Assembly: GCF_030552475.1 (NCBI RefSeq)
Contig: NZ_JAUPED010000001.1
Location: 496,001 to 560,000, forward strand
Source of the DNA: Mariniflexile sp. AS56
GTDB lineage: Bacteria > Bacteroidota > Bacteroidia > Flavobacteriales > Flavobacteriaceae
DNA length: 64,000 bases
Reading direction: 5' to 3'
Shown here: positions 18,303-27,375 of the stretch, in pieces
Layout: each line of letters begins with the position of its first letter
Position numbering within the stretch: position 1 is the first letter of the stretch
Program-made: the position numbers and the translations under genes
Notes under the pieces: generated by a model
Databases searched by the model: none
Told to the model about the DNA's origin: nothing
What the model saw: only the letters and a program-made list of their open reading frames with translations

Positions 18303-19517
18303 ATGTTCAACGTAGAAACCATTCGAAAAGACTTCCCCATCCTTTCTCGCAAAGTAAATGGCAAACCTTTAGTATATTTAGATAATGCAGCAACATCACA
18401 AACCCCACAACAGGTTATAGATGTTATTGTAGACTATTACTCAAACTACAACGCCAACATACATCGTGGTGTTCATACGTTAAGCCAAGAAGCTACCGAT
18501 AAATACGAACAAGCGCGATATAAAATACAAGCCCATGTAAACGCCAAGTTTGCGCATGAAATTATATTCACGTCTGGCACAACCCATGGAATTAATTTAG
18601 TGGCCAACGGTTTCTCGTCTCTATTAAAAAAAGGCGACGAAATTATTGTTTCAGCTTTAGAGCATCATAGTAATATTGTCCCGTGGCAAATGCTTTGTGA
18701 ACGTACAGGCGCTCTTTTAAAAGTCATTCCCATGAACCAAGAAGGTGAATTGGTTATGGCCGAGTACGACAAACTCCTATCAAAAAACACAAAACTTGTT
18801 TTTGTAAATCATATTTCAAATGCTTTAGGAACCATCAATCCTATTGAATATATTATTGAAAAAGCACACCAAGTAGGTGCTGCAGTTTTAATTGACGGCG
18901 CACAATCTTGTCCGCATATCAAACCAGATGTACAAGCATTGGATGTTGATTTTTATGTAACATCTGCACACAAAATGTGCGGACCAACAGGTCAAGGTAT
19001 GTTATACGGGAAAGAAAGTTGGCTAAAAAAACTACCGCCTTACCAAGGTGGTGGCGAAATGATAGCCGAAGTGACTTTCGAAAAAACTACCTATGCAGAT
19101 TTACCTCATAAATTCGAAGCAGGCACGCCAAACATATGTGGTGGTATTGCTTTTGGAGCCGCCATCGACTATATGAATCATATTGGTTTCGATGCTATTT
19201 CAGACTACGAACATGAGCTTCTCGAATACGCTACCACGCAATTATTACAAATTGAAGACTTAAAAATTTACGGTACTTCAAAAGAAAAAACCTCTGTTAT
19301 TTCTTTTAACTTAGAAGGTATTCACCCCTATGATGTTGGTACTATTTTAGATAAATTAGGAATTGCAGTTCGCACAGGTCACCACTGCGCACAACCAATT
19401 ATGGCTTTTTATAAAATTCCCGGAACGGTGCGTGCTTCCTTTTCATTTTACAACACAAAAGCAGAAATTGATGTTTTAGTTGCTGCCGTTAAAAAAGCTA
19501 AAATGATGCTTTCTTAG
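18303..19517 (+). CDS. sufS: Cysteine desulfurase, SufS type
   Basis: A 404-residue PLP enzyme releasing sulfur from cysteine as an enzyme persulfide for Fe-S assembly. TSAHKMCGPTG holds the PLP lysine, and the catalytic cysteine is in RTGHHCAQP, the group II (SufS) form. DNAATSQTP and TSGTTHGINLVA are substrate and PLP motifs. Length matches SufS. It is separated from sufD by a hairpin and a REP-like element, so it may have its own promoter. Its partner SufE is encoded 1.8 kb downstream. Confidence 0.96.
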   Translation: MFNVETIRKDFPILSRKVNGKPLVYLDNAATSQTPQQVIDVIVDYYSNYNANIHRGVHTLSQEATDKYEQARYKIQAHVNAKFAHEIIFTSGTTHGINLVANGFSSLLKKGDEIIVSALEHHSNIVPWQMLCERTGALLKVIPMNQEGELVMAEYDKLLSKNTKLVFVNHISNALGTINPIEYIIEKAHQVGAAVLIDGAQSCPHIKPDVQALDVDFYVTSAHKMCGPTGQGMLYGKESWLKKLPPYQGGGEMIAEVTFEKTTYADLPHKFEAGTPNICGGIAFGAAIDYMNHIGFDAISDYEHELLEYATTQLLQIEDLKIYGTSKEKTSVISFNLEGIHPYDVGTILDKLGIAVRTGHHCAQPIMAFYKIPGTVRASFSFYNTKAEIDVLVAAVKKAKMMLS

Positions 19518-19672
19518 TACGCTTTATTAAAACCACTCAACTCACATTTCTGTTAACTATTTAACAAAAACTTACGTTTTGTCGAATAATTAACAAATAC
19601 TTTGTCAAAATCACAGGTTTTTTCTAAAATTAATATATCTTGAACATCGACTAATTCAAATTTATATTAAAA

Positions 19673-20743
19673 ATGAAAAAACTATTTTTAAGTATGGCTG
19701 CTGTGGCTTTGGCTTTTACAGCGTGTGACAACGACAAAAATGAGATTACTCAACAACAAGAAGTTGATATGACTGACTTTTATGTTTTCACCGATTTTAA
19801 TGAAAACGAAATTGCAAAATCTGTCAATTCTAAAAAATCAACTAAATCTTGTTACACCATGAACGTGCTGAACAAGCAGTTGATGGATAATCCCGGTTTA
19901 GAAAAGAAAATGTATGATGTTGAATACCATACCAGACAATTTATAAACGCGAAAGGCAAGCCCACCGGCGGAGGTAAACCCGGAGGAAATGGCGGTGGAG
20001 AAACAGATGTTGATGTACTACCTATAGAAGATGGTTTAGGTACGGTAAACATTCCTGTTTATTTTCATATTGTATTACCAAACGCCAATGATGTGAGTAA
20101 TTCCCAAATACAATCACAACTAAACGTGCTTATTAGCGACTTTAATAACCCAAACACCAATCAGCTACCTTCTGGTGCGACGAACTTTGTTAACGATGCT
20201 ACAAACAGCAATATTAACTTCACATTGGCAGGAACAGCAAGATATAATGATAATACAGCGTCTTGGGGAACAAACAATGCCGTAAAAGCAGCATACCCGC
20301 CTATTACACCCCAAACACATTTAAATATTTGGATCTGTAATATTGGAGGTGGTATTTTAGGTTATGCACAATTCCCTGGTGGAAATTTATCCACAGATGG
20401 TGTTGTACTACTTCACTCTAGTTTACCTGGTGGATCGGCAGCACCATACAACCTAGGAAGAACAGCGACTCATGAAGTTGGCCATTATTTAAACTTACGT
20501 CACATTTGGGGTGATGGTAGATGTAAACAAGATGATTTTGTTGTAGATACACCAAGTTCAGACGGTGCTAATTACGGATGTCCTTCATTCCCAACAGTAA
20601 ATTGTAGCACTACCGATATGACTATGAATTATATGGATTATACCGATGACGCCTGCATGTACATGTTTACAGACGGCCAAAGAAACAGAATGCGCGCTCT
20701 TTTCACCTCTGGCGGAGCAAGAGCAACTATGGCAGGAAATTAA
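19673..20743 (+). CDS. Lipoprotein zinc metalloprotease, M43 (pappalysin/cytophagalysin) family
   Basis: A 356-residue exported protease. The N-terminus MKKLFLSMAAVALAFTAC is a lipoprotein signal with the lipobox Cys at residue 18. A Gly/Lys-rich linker (GKPTGGGKPGGNGGG) is followed by the catalytic domain with HEVGHYLNLRH, a full HExxHxxxxxH zinc site. Cysteines lie in DGRCKQDDF and PSFPTVNCSTTD, and the Met-turn is TMNYMDYTDDACMYMF. This order is characteristic of M43. It has no T9SS tail, so it should be membrane-anchored. It sits between sufS and sufE without an obvious functional link. Confidence 0.88.
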   Translation: MKKLFLSMAAVALAFTACDNDKNEITQQQEVDMTDFYVFTDFNENEIAKSVNSKKSTKSCYTMNVLNKQLMDNPGLEKKMYDVEYHTRQFINAKGKPTGGGKPGGNGGGETDVDVLPIEDGLGTVNIPVYFHIVLPNANDVSNSQIQSQLNVLISDFNNPNTNQLPSGATNFVNDATNSNINFTLAGTARYNDNTASWGTNNAVKAAYPPITPQTHLNIWICNIGGGILGYAQFPGGNLSTDGVVLLHSSLPGGSAAPYNLGRTATHEVGHYLNLRHIWGDGRCKQDDFVVDTPSSDGANYGCPSFPTVNCSTTDMTMNYMDYTDDACMYMFTDGQRNRMRALFTSGGARATMAGN

Positions 20744-20762
20744 TCCTTCCATAATAAATAGT

Positions 20763-20791
20763 AAAAAGGCGCCATATTTGGCGTCTTTTTT
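20763..20791 (+). terminator. Intrinsic terminator after the M43 protease gene
   Basis: Arms AAAAAGGCGCCA / TGGCGTCTTTTT with one G-T pair and a TATT loop, followed by a T-run. Confidence 0.8.
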
Positions 20792-20825
20792 GTATTATTA
20801 AGTATAGTAACCTAAATTTAAACCT

Positions 20826-21254
20826 ATGAAAATCCTATTTTTTATTATAACGCTTTTTACCATAAACAATGGTTGTGCACAACAACACATTAACCAAGAT
20901 TCTATAACTGTAGAGTATTCAGCCATGTCTAGAGGCTTATACAAAGTTATTAAAATCAACAAAAAAACTATTACATACGCATCTTTAAGAGAAGTAGCCC
21001 CTATTATAAAACTTTGTGACGACACCAATTGGGATTATATACTTCAGGCACTGAAACAAATAAATATTGAAAACTTACCCAATTTAAAAGCACCCTCAGA
21101 AAACCGCCTCTTTGATGGTGCCGCCATAGGGAAATTAAAAATAACTTATGAGGGTAAAACCTATGAAACCCCAAGCTTCGACCATGGCAACCCACATCAC
21201 GAAATAGCCGAACTTGTTAAAGAAATGCTATCTATTTCAGAAAACATTGAATAG
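20826..21254 (+). CDS. Small predicted lipoprotein of unknown function
   Basis: A 142-residue exported protein. MKILFFIITLFTINNGCAQQ is a lipoprotein-type signal with Cys17. The mature part contains NWDYILQALKQINIENLPNL, KLKITYEGKTYETPSF and DHGNPHHEIAELVKEM. I recognise the style of a conserved Flavobacteriaceae lipoprotein but no named family. It lies between the M43 protease terminator and sufE, and the sufE promoter overlaps its 3' end. Confidence 0.7.
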   Translation: MKILFFIITLFTINNGCAQQHINQDSITVEYSAMSRGLYKVIKINKKTITYASLREVAPIIKLCDDTNWDYILQALKQINIENLPNLKAPSENRLFDGAAIGKLKITYEGKTYETPSFDHGNPHHEIAELVKEMLSISENIE

Positions 21255-21277
21255 CAAGATTTGTTGTTGTATTTTTG
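21247..21277 (+). promoter_or_regulatory. sufE: Candidate promoter of sufE (TTG - N20 - TATTTTTG)
   Basis: TTG (21247-21249) and TATTTTTG (21270-21277) are spaced by 20 bases, matching the Bacteroidota consensus. The predicted start near 21284 leaves almost no leader before the GTG codons at 21289 and 21295. Confidence 0.55.
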
Positions 21278-21294
21278 CATAAAATTTAGTGCTT

Positions 21295-21717
21295 GTGACT
21301 ATTGAAGACATACAAAACGAAATAATAGACGAATTCTCAATGTTTGAAGATTGGGAAGAACGCTACCAATATATGATTGATTTGGGGAAAGATTTACCCC
21401 TAATTAACGACCAATACAAAACCGACAGCAACATTATAAAAGGTTGCCAAAGTAAAGTATGGGTTCATGCCGAAATGCAGAATGATAAAATAGAATTTAC
21501 AGCCGATAGTGATGCGATTATCACCAAAGGTATTATTGCTATTTTAATACGTGTATTTTCAAACCAGCATCCTAAAGATATTATTGCTGCCGATATGGAT
21601 TTTATTGATAAAATCGGGCTAAAAGAACATTTATCACCTACCAGAGCTAACGGCTTAGTGAGTATGATAAAACAACTTAAAATGTATGCTATTGCATACC
21701 AAACACAATTAAAATAA
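21295..21717 (+). CDS. sufE: Cysteine desulfurase activator SufE
   Basis: A 140-residue sulfur acceptor that takes persulfide sulfur from SufS and passes it to SufB. The acceptor cysteine lies in IKGCQSKVWV; FEDWEERYQYMIDLG and the helical C-terminus fit the family. Two in-frame GTG codons (21289, 21295) are possible starts. The second gives the family-typical N-terminus MTIEDIQNEII and is preferred. It has its own candidate promoter and is probably followed in the same unit by the MIP18-family gene. Confidence 0.94.
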   Translation: MTIEDIQNEIIDEFSMFEDWEERYQYMIDLGKDLPLINDQYKTDSNIIKGCQSKVWVHAEMQNDKIEFTADSDAIITKGIIAILIRVFSNQHPKDIIAADMDFIDKIGLKEHLSPTRANGLVSMIKQLKMYAIAYQTQLK

Positions 21718-21792
21718 GTTTATTCGTTGAATCGTTTATTTGTTAATTACTAATAAACGCCTTAACAAATCAACAATTAAACATTAATAAAA

Positions 21793-22116
21793 ATGAGCGA
21801 AACAATCGATACCACCGAATTAGGTGAAAAAATAGTAAACGTATTAAAAACCATTTACGATCCAGAAATACCTGTAGACATTTATGAATTAGGTTTAATT
21901 TATGATGTATTTGTAAATGAAGATTTTGACGTTAAAATTTTAATGACTTTAACAACTCCAAACTGCCCTGTAGCAGAGACATTACCTTTGGAAGTTGAAG
22001 AAAAAGTAAAATCATTAAACGCTGTAAAAAGCGCTGAAGTTGAAATTACTTTCGATCCGCCTTGGACTCAAGATTTAATGAGTGAAGAAGCGAAGTTGGA
22101 ATTAGGAATGCTATAA
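21793..22116 (+). CDS. MIP18/DUF59-family Fe-S maturation protein (SufT-like)
   Basis: A 107-residue DUF59 (MIP18, PaaD/YitW-like) protein thought to help mature Fe-S proteins. The motif TIYDPEIPVDIYELGLIYDV is the family hallmark, followed by TLTTPNCPVAETLP with the conserved Cys and VEITFDPPWTQDLMSEEA. It has the usual length without extra domains. Its place directly after sufE links it to the SUF system, as in many Bacteroidota. Confidence 0.92.
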   Translation: MSETIDTTELGEKIVNVLKTIYDPEIPVDIYELGLIYDVFVNEDFDVKILMTLTTPNCPVAETLPLEVEEKVKSLNAVKSAEVEITFDPPWTQDLMSEEAKLELGML

Positions 22117-22200
22117 TTCCTTATCCATTCGTAGTATTTAATAGTTAGTAAATAAAAAAAACGCTGTCCTTCTTCTTTGAAGAAATTAGAATCCGATTAT

Positions 22201-22707
22201 ATGTCAAATGAAATTATAAATCGCGTTGCGAATAGTGTACTTGTTACCATTAACCTTGAAGATTACTATCCAAAAGGCCAGCGTACTATTTTCGATATTA
22301 AAGATTGGCTATTTGAAGGTTTCGTGTTACGTGAAAAAGATTTTAGAGCCCAAGTTACAGAACATGATTGGTCACAATACCAAGATTGTTTTGTAGCCTT
22401 AACTTGCAGTAGCGATGCGATTATACCTGGTTGGGCGTATATGCTTATTAGCATTCAATTAGAACCGTTTGTGAAAAAGGCCCTTATAGGCAATCTTGAA
22501 TCTTTAGAAACTTCTATATATCAAGATGTTATAAATAATTTAGATATTTCAGAATTTAAAAACAAACCTTTAATTATTAAAGGTTGTTCAAAAAAACCCG
22601 TGCCTCAAAACGCGTATATTATGCTTGCTTCAAAATTAAAACCGGTAGCAAAATCTATTATGTACGGTGAAGCTTGCTCGTCTGTCCCTCTATATAAAAA
22701 CAAATAA
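22201..22707 (+). CDS. DUF2480 family protein
   Basis: A 168-residue soluble protein of the Bacteroidota-restricted DUF2480 family. Recognisable segments are EIINRVANSVLVTINLEDYY, FDIKDWLFEGFVLREKDFR and CSSDAIIPGWAYMLI; cysteines in LTCSS and IIKGCSKKPVP could bind metal or be redox-active. An in-frame TTG at 22177 would add eight residues; the ATG at 22201 is preferred. It follows the sufE/MIP18 genes on the same strand. Function unknown, although the neighbourhood suggests a link to Fe-S metabolism. Confidence 0.85.
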   Translation: MSNEIINRVANSVLVTINLEDYYPKGQRTIFDIKDWLFEGFVLREKDFRAQVTEHDWSQYQDCFVALTCSSDAIIPGWAYMLISIQLEPFVKKALIGNLESLETSIYQDVINNLDISEFKNKPLIIKGCSKKPVPQNAYIMLASKLKPVAKSIMYGEACSSVPLYKNK

Positions 22708-22727
22708 AAACACTTATCATATTAGTT

Positions 22728-22797
22728 TAATTTCGTACTTAATTCTGTAAAGTTTTTAGTACGAAATTACTATTTTTGCATTTTAAAATTATATTTG
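22728..22797 (+). promoter_or_regulatory. 12-bp inverted repeat with two -7 boxes upstream of the DUF3078 gene
   Basis: TAATTTCGTACT (22728-22739) and AGTACGAAATTA (22758-22769) are a perfect 12-bp inverted repeat with an 18-base spacer. A -7 box TATTTTTG (22771-22778) begins one base later, and a second, TATATTTG, lies at 22790-22797. The position suggests an operator; the low GC and missing direct T-run make a terminator less likely. Confidence 0.45.
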
Positions 22798-22820
22798 CAC
22801 ATCTTATTAAAACTCAAAAA

Positions 22821-23759
22821 ATGAAAAAAATCTTTTTATTAGCTTCCTTACTCTTCAGTATGGCGATGCTGAACGCACAAACAAAAGAAGAACTTGAAAC
22901 TCAAAAATCTGAAAAACAAGCCAAAGCCAAAGCATTTCAAGCAGAAGCGAAAGCTTTACAAGCTAAGATAGATGCCTTACCTGGCTGGAGAACTGGGGCT
23001 TTTGGTACTATTGGTGGTACTTTATCTAATTTCAACAATTGGTATTCACAGAGTGCACCGAATAATTCATCTGGAAATATAGGCTTCACTTTTAATGGTT
23101 ATGCTAACTTAATTCAAGAAAAGTTTTTTTGGAGAAATGCCTTAACAACCAATTTGAATTGGGTTAAATTGGACGATAAAGACGATCTAAATGATGACGA
23201 TAGTTTCAACCCGACAACAGATGTTTTTAATATATCATCATTATACGGAAGAAACATCACTAAAACATTAGCAGCTTCTGGGTTGATGGAATACAGAACC
23301 ACGCTTTTAGACAACTTTAACGACCCTGGTTATTTAGATTTGGGCGTTGGTGCTACTTGGACACCTATTAACAATTTAATAGTGGTAATTCACCCTTTAA
23401 ACTACAATTTTGTATTTAGTAAAGAAGACACTGTATTCGAATCGTCTTTGGGCGCTAAAATTGTGGCCGATTACACCAGACAAATTAACGCCGTGAATTT
23501 CAAAACAAACCTTTCTATGTTTCAAAGCTACAAAAGTAGCGATTACTCTAACTGGACATGGACAAACTCATTTAGCTACTCACTTTGGAAAATGATTGGT
23601 GTTGGTTTCGATTTTGGCTTAAGAAATAACAAGCAAGAAGCTTTAAACTATACAAGAAAACTTCCTATAGTTGATGGAGGCGACCCAACTGCCACTTTTG
23701 AAACTGTAGATAACGATTTACAAACTTATTACACTTTAGGTTTGAGTTATAAATTCTAA
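22821..23759 (+). CDS. DUF3078 family outer-membrane-like protein
   Basis: A 312-residue exported protein. It begins with a signal peptide (MKKIFLLASLLFSMAMLNAQ), then a short coiled coil rich in K, E, A and Q (about 20-50). About 250 residues of beta-rich DUF3078 sequence follow, with WYSQSAPNNSSG, NWVKLDDKDDLND and the C-terminal LQTYYTLGLSYKF. The final F and alternating pattern suggest an outer-membrane barrel. An earlier in-frame ATG at 22776 would add 15 residues before the signal peptide and overlaps the first -7 box; 22821 is preferred. Function unknown. Confidence 0.85.
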   Translation: MKKIFLLASLLFSMAMLNAQTKEELETQKSEKQAKAKAFQAEAKALQAKIDALPGWRTGAFGTIGGTLSNFNNWYSQSAPNNSSGNIGFTFNGYANLIQEKFFWRNALTTNLNWVKLDDKDDLNDDDSFNPTTDVFNISSLYGRNITKTLAASGLMEYRTTLLDNFNDPGYLDLGVGATWTPINNLIVVIHPLNYNFVFSKEDTVFESSLGAKIVADYTRQINAVNFKTNLSMFQSYKSSDYSNWTWTNSFSYSLWKMIGVGFDFGLRNNKQEALNYTRKLPIVDGGDPTATFETVDNDLQTYYTLGLSYKF

Positions 23760-23780
23760 TAATTCTCCTTTTATACAAAC

Positions 23781-23812
23781 AAAAAACGCACGTCTTTCGA
23801 TGTGCGTTTTTT
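23781..23812. terminator. Bidirectional terminator between the DUF3078 and PBP1A genes
   Basis: Arms AAAAAACGCAC / GTGCGTTTTTT with a 10-base loop and T-runs on both strands, placed between convergent genes. Confidence 0.85.
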
Positions 23813-23820
23813 TTGTTTAA

Positions 23821-26076
23821 TTACTTTTTGTTGCCTTTAAATTTCCGTTCCTTCTTTTTACTACTGAATATCCTTTTGAAAAAACCATCGCGTTTTTCTT
23901 CATGGCAGTCCAAGTCTGAAATCACGTCATTTGTCGGTTTTTCAAAATAGCTTTTTGTTATAAAATTGTATTGGGAATCTTTATTCAATTTGGTGTAGAA
24001 TTTCGCGAAAATTGGTAAAGCTGAATTAGCTCCTTGACCCAATCCTGTTGTTTTAAAACCAATGGCTTGATTATCGTTTCCTACCCAAGTAACCGTTACT
24101 AAGTTAGGAGTAATACCCACAAACCAACCATCTTTATTATCTTGGGTTGTTCCTGTTTTCCCTGCAATATCATTGGTTAACCCATAAGTACTTCTTAATC
24201 TTGAAGCCGTACCTTTATTAACTGTCGATTTCATAATTTCCAGCATCACCTGCCTTGTATAATCATTAAAAGCGGGTTCTGTATGTTTTGGCTTAAAGGA
24301 TGCAATAACCTTCCCGTTTCTATCCGTAACCTTCGTAATACAATAAGGCGTTACCGGCTTGCTGCTATTCACATAACTGGCATAAGCACCTGTAAGTTCT
24401 TTTAAATTAATTTCGGTGACCCCTAAGGCGATGGAAGGTAAGTTTGGTAAGTCTTTTTTAATTCCTAATTTTTTAGCCTGTTCTATTACTTTCGGAATTC
24501 CGACTTCATTTAAAACTTTTACAGCAATCGTATTTACGGAATTACTCAAAGCCATTTCCAAATTATAATTAAGATATGGGTCTTCAGATTCACCACCAGA
24601 ATTAGAAGGCGTCCAATCATTATAATTACTATAAGTCACTTCAGCTAAAGAAAAATAGGTGCACGGTTTCATCCCATTTTCAATGGCAGCTGTATAAACA
24701 AAAGGTTTAAAAGTAGAACCAACTTGACGTTCACTTTGTGATACATGGTCGTATTTAAAATAACGGTAATCAATGCCTCCAATATAAGCACGAACAGCGC
24801 CTGTTTTAGGCTCAATACTTAGCATACCTGTATTTAAGAACTTCAGATAATGTTGCAAACTATCTAAAACACTCATTTTTCTTATCGTGTCTCCTTTCCA
24901 GCCAAACAATTCTGTGTTTCGTTTTACTGAAAGTGAATCTCGAATTTGTGAATCAGACAAGCCTGCTTCTTTATACCGCATATATTGTGGTAATTTTTTA
25001 AAAGCACCTTCAATAAGCTTTTTATTGGTCCGCCAAGGCGCATAATTTCCATAAGATGTTTCAAAATCATTTTGTAACACGGTAAGATGCTCTTTCATGG
25101 CTTCTTCTGCCAATTGCTGCATCCCAACATCTAAAGTGGTATGAACTATCAATCCGTCACGATACAAATCATAACGTTCGCCATTTGGGTTTTTAATACT
25201 ATCTAAAATGGCAGCCAATTCCTTTTTAACCTGGGCTCTAAAATAAGGCGCAACACCTACATCATGGTTAAAAGATTTATAATCCAGTCCCAAAGGTTTA
25301 TTTGCATAAAAGGCCGCAGAATCTTGTGGCATATTGCCATACTTTACCATTTGGTTAAGCACCACATTACGCCTGTCTACACTTCTTTCAGGATTTAATC
25401 TAGGGTTGTAATAATTGTTAGCTTTTAAGGAACCCACCAAAGTAGCAGCTTCATCTTTTGTGAGCTGAAATGCGGGTTTATTAAAAAATTTACGAGCAGC
25501 ACTTTCAATACCATAAGTATTATCAGAAAAAGGAACCGTATTGAAATACATGGTTAAAATCTCTTTTTTGGAATAAATAGCTTCAATCCGTTCTGCAATA
25601 ATGGCTTCTCGAAACTTATTAATCACCATGCTAAAAAACCGATAGTTATTTCTACCATATAGATTTTTAGCAAGTTGCAAGGTGATAGTACTTCCTCCGC
25701 CAGCAGATTTATCTCTTAGCAAAATGCTTTTTACAAAAACCCGCATTAAACTAATATTATCGATGCCATCATGCTCAAAAAAACGAACATCTTCCGTAGC
25801 TACTAAGGCATCAATAAGGTGTTTTGGAAAATCTTCATAATGCAAAGGCTGCCTATCATAAATATAATATTTACCTATTAGCTTGCCTTCTTGATCTAAA
25901 ACCTGAGTAGCTTCTTCCTGTTTGATGGAACTAAGTTCTGTGCTGGTTGGTACTTTCCCAAAAACACCTAAATAAATACTAATATAAAGACCTACAAAAA
26001 AAATTAAAATGGCAGCAAAACCAACAAGTCCCCATTTTATCCATTTATTTTTCAATACACTTTTTATTAACTCCAT
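23821..26076 (-). CDS. Penicillin-binding protein 1A (bifunctional glycosyltransferase/transpeptidase)
   Basis: A 751-residue class A PBP polymerising and crosslinking peptidoglycan. One N-terminal membrane anchor (about 14-36) is followed by the GT51 domain with ATEDVRFFEHDGID, GGGSTITLQLAKNLYGR and ERIEAIYSKKEIL. The transpeptidase domain has QVGSTFKPF (SxxK nucleophile), the SNS motif in ALSNSVNT and AGKTGTTQ (KTG). A Lys-rich C-terminal tail (KKKERKFKGNKK) ends the protein. It lies 12 bases after hflX and is probably co-transcribed. The symbol could be mrcA or ponA; left open. Confidence 0.95.
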   Translation of the reverse strand: MELIKSVLKNKWIKWGLVGFAAILIFFVGLYISIYLGVFGKVPTSTELSSIKQEEATQVLDQEGKLIGKYYIYDRQPLHYEDFPKHLIDALVATEDVRFFEHDGIDNISLMRVFVKSILLRDKSAGGGSTITLQLAKNLYGRNNYRFFSMVINKFREAIIAERIEAIYSKKEILTMYFNTVPFSDNTYGIESAARKFFNKPAFQLTKDEAATLVGSLKANNYYNPRLNPERSVDRRNVVLNQMVKYGNMPQDSAAFYANKPLGLDYKSFNHDVGVAPYFRAQVKKELAAILDSIKNPNGERYDLYRDGLIVHTTLDVGMQQLAEEAMKEHLTVLQNDFETSYGNYAPWRTNKKLIEGAFKKLPQYMRYKEAGLSDSQIRDSLSVKRNTELFGWKGDTIRKMSVLDSLQHYLKFLNTGMLSIEPKTGAVRAYIGGIDYRYFKYDHVSQSERQVGSTFKPFVYTAAIENGMKPCTYFSLAEVTYSNYNDWTPSNSGGESEDPYLNYNLEMALSNSVNTIAVKVLNEVGIPKVIEQAKKLGIKKDLPNLPSIALGVTEINLKELTGAYASYVNSSKPVTPYCITKVTDRNGKVIASFKPKHTEPAFNDYTRQVMLEIMKSTVNKGTASRLRSTYGLTNDIAGKTGTTQDNKDGWFVGITPNLVTVTWVGNDNQAIGFKTTGLGQGANSALPIFAKFYTKLNKDSQYNFITKSYFEKPTNDVISDLDCHEEKRDGFFKRIFSSKKKERKFKGNKK

Positions 26077-26088
26077 ACTCGGTTTTAA

Positions 26089-27300
26089 CTAGTTCATATC
26101 TTCGTAGTCGGGGTACAAAAATTTGTTATAAGGAAAACGTGTGATGTGAATTTCGCGAACCTCATCATAAACACGCTTTTTAAAATCTTCTAAATTTTGT
26201 TTATTCAATGCTGAAATAAACAAGGCATTGTTACCTACTTTACTCATCCACGTACTTTTCCATTCATTAAGTGAATAATGCTTCGAACTACGTTCCGTTT
26301 CTAAATCATCGTCATCTAAAGGCTCTGCTTTATAGGCATCAATTTTGTTGAACACCATAATAATTGGCTTATCGGCACTTTTAATTTCACCTAATACCTT
26401 GTTTACAGACTCGATGTGTTCTTCGAAATTTGGATGTGAAATATCAACAACATGCAATAACATATCAGCTTCTCGTACCTCATCAAGCGTTCCTTTAAAA
26501 CTTTCAACCAATTGGGTTGGTAGTTTTCTAATAAACCCAACGGTATCACTCAATAAAAAAGGTAAATTTTGAATCACCACTTTTCTAACCGTTGTATCTA
26601 AAGTCGCAAACAATTTGTTTTCAGCAAAAACATCGCTTTTGCTTACCACATTCATTAACGTCGATTTTCCAACATTCGTATAACCCACTAAGGCAACACG
26701 CACCATAGCACCACGGTTACCACGTTGTACAGACATTTGTCTGTCAATCGTTTTTAGTTTATCCTTAAGTAAGGCGATTTTATCACGTACAATACGTCTA
26801 TCGGTTTCAATTTCTGTTTCACCAGGTCCACGCATACCAATACCCCCTTTTTGACGTTCAAGATGCGTCCACATACCACGTAATCTCGGTAACAAATATT
26901 CGCATTGTGCCAATTCAACCTGGGTTCTAGCATAACTGGTTTGTGCCCGTTGTGCAAAAATATCGAGTATTAAATTGGTTCTATCTAATACTTTACAATT
27001 AAGAATTTTACTTATGTTGCGTTCTTGCGCCGAAGATAATTCATCATCAAAAATAGCGGTACCAACTTCATTTTCTTCAATAAACTTTCGCACCTCTTCC
27101 ATTTTACCGGTTCCTATAAAAGTTTTAGGATTGGGCATTTCCATTTTTTGGGTAAATCGTTTTATCACTTCACCACCAGCTGTAAAGGTTAAAAACTCCA
27201 GCTCGTCTAAATACTCCTGAGATTTAACTTCATCCTGTGCTTTTGTAATAACACCTATTAAAACAGCCTTTTCCAAGGTAACATCTTTCTTTTCTATCAT
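26089..27300 (-). CDS. hflX: Ribosome-associated GTPase HflX
   Basis: A 403-residue GTPase that binds ribosomes, in other bacteria helping to split stalled ones. The N-terminal HflX domain contains FIGTGKMEEV and FDDELSSAQERNI, then a helical linker with GGIGMRGPGETEIETDRR. The G domain has GYTNVGKSTLMN (G1), DTVGFIRKLP (G3) and VFNKIDAY (G4). An ATG at 27336 adds 12 residues but lies upstream of the predicted transcription start (near 27311), so ATG 27300 is chosen. It leads a two-gene unit with PBP1A and is divergent from the EEP-family gene. Confidence 0.93.
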   Translation of the reverse strand: MIEKKDVTLEKAVLIGVITKAQDEVKSQEYLDELEFLTFTAGGEVIKRFTQKMEMPNPKTFIGTGKMEEVRKFIEENEVGTAIFDDELSSAQERNISKILNCKVLDRTNLILDIFAQRAQTSYARTQVELAQCEYLLPRLRGMWTHLERQKGGIGMRGPGETEIETDRRIVRDKIALLKDKLKTIDRQMSVQRGNRGAMVRVALVGYTNVGKSTLMNVVSKSDVFAENKLFATLDTTVRKVVIQNLPFLLSDTVGFIRKLPTQLVESFKGTLDEVREADMLLHVVDISHPNFEEHIESVNKVLGEIKSADKPIIMVFNKIDAYKAEPLDDDDLETERSSKHYSLNEWKSTWMSKVGNNALFISALNKQNLEDFKKRVYDEVREIHITRFPYNKFLYPDYEDMN

Positions 27301-27317
27301 AAAATAAAGGTAATATG

Positions 27318-27325
27318 CAAAGTTA
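27318..27325 (-). promoter_or_regulatory. hflX: Candidate -7 box (TAACTTTG) of hflX
   Basis: TAACTTTG on the minus strand fits TAnnTTTG. The start would be near 27311, just upstream of ATG 27300, which also decides between the two possible start codons. Confidence 0.5.
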
Positions 27326-27375
27326 CATAATTGCATCCATTTTAATTTTTATATTTTTAGTGATTATTTTGATTT

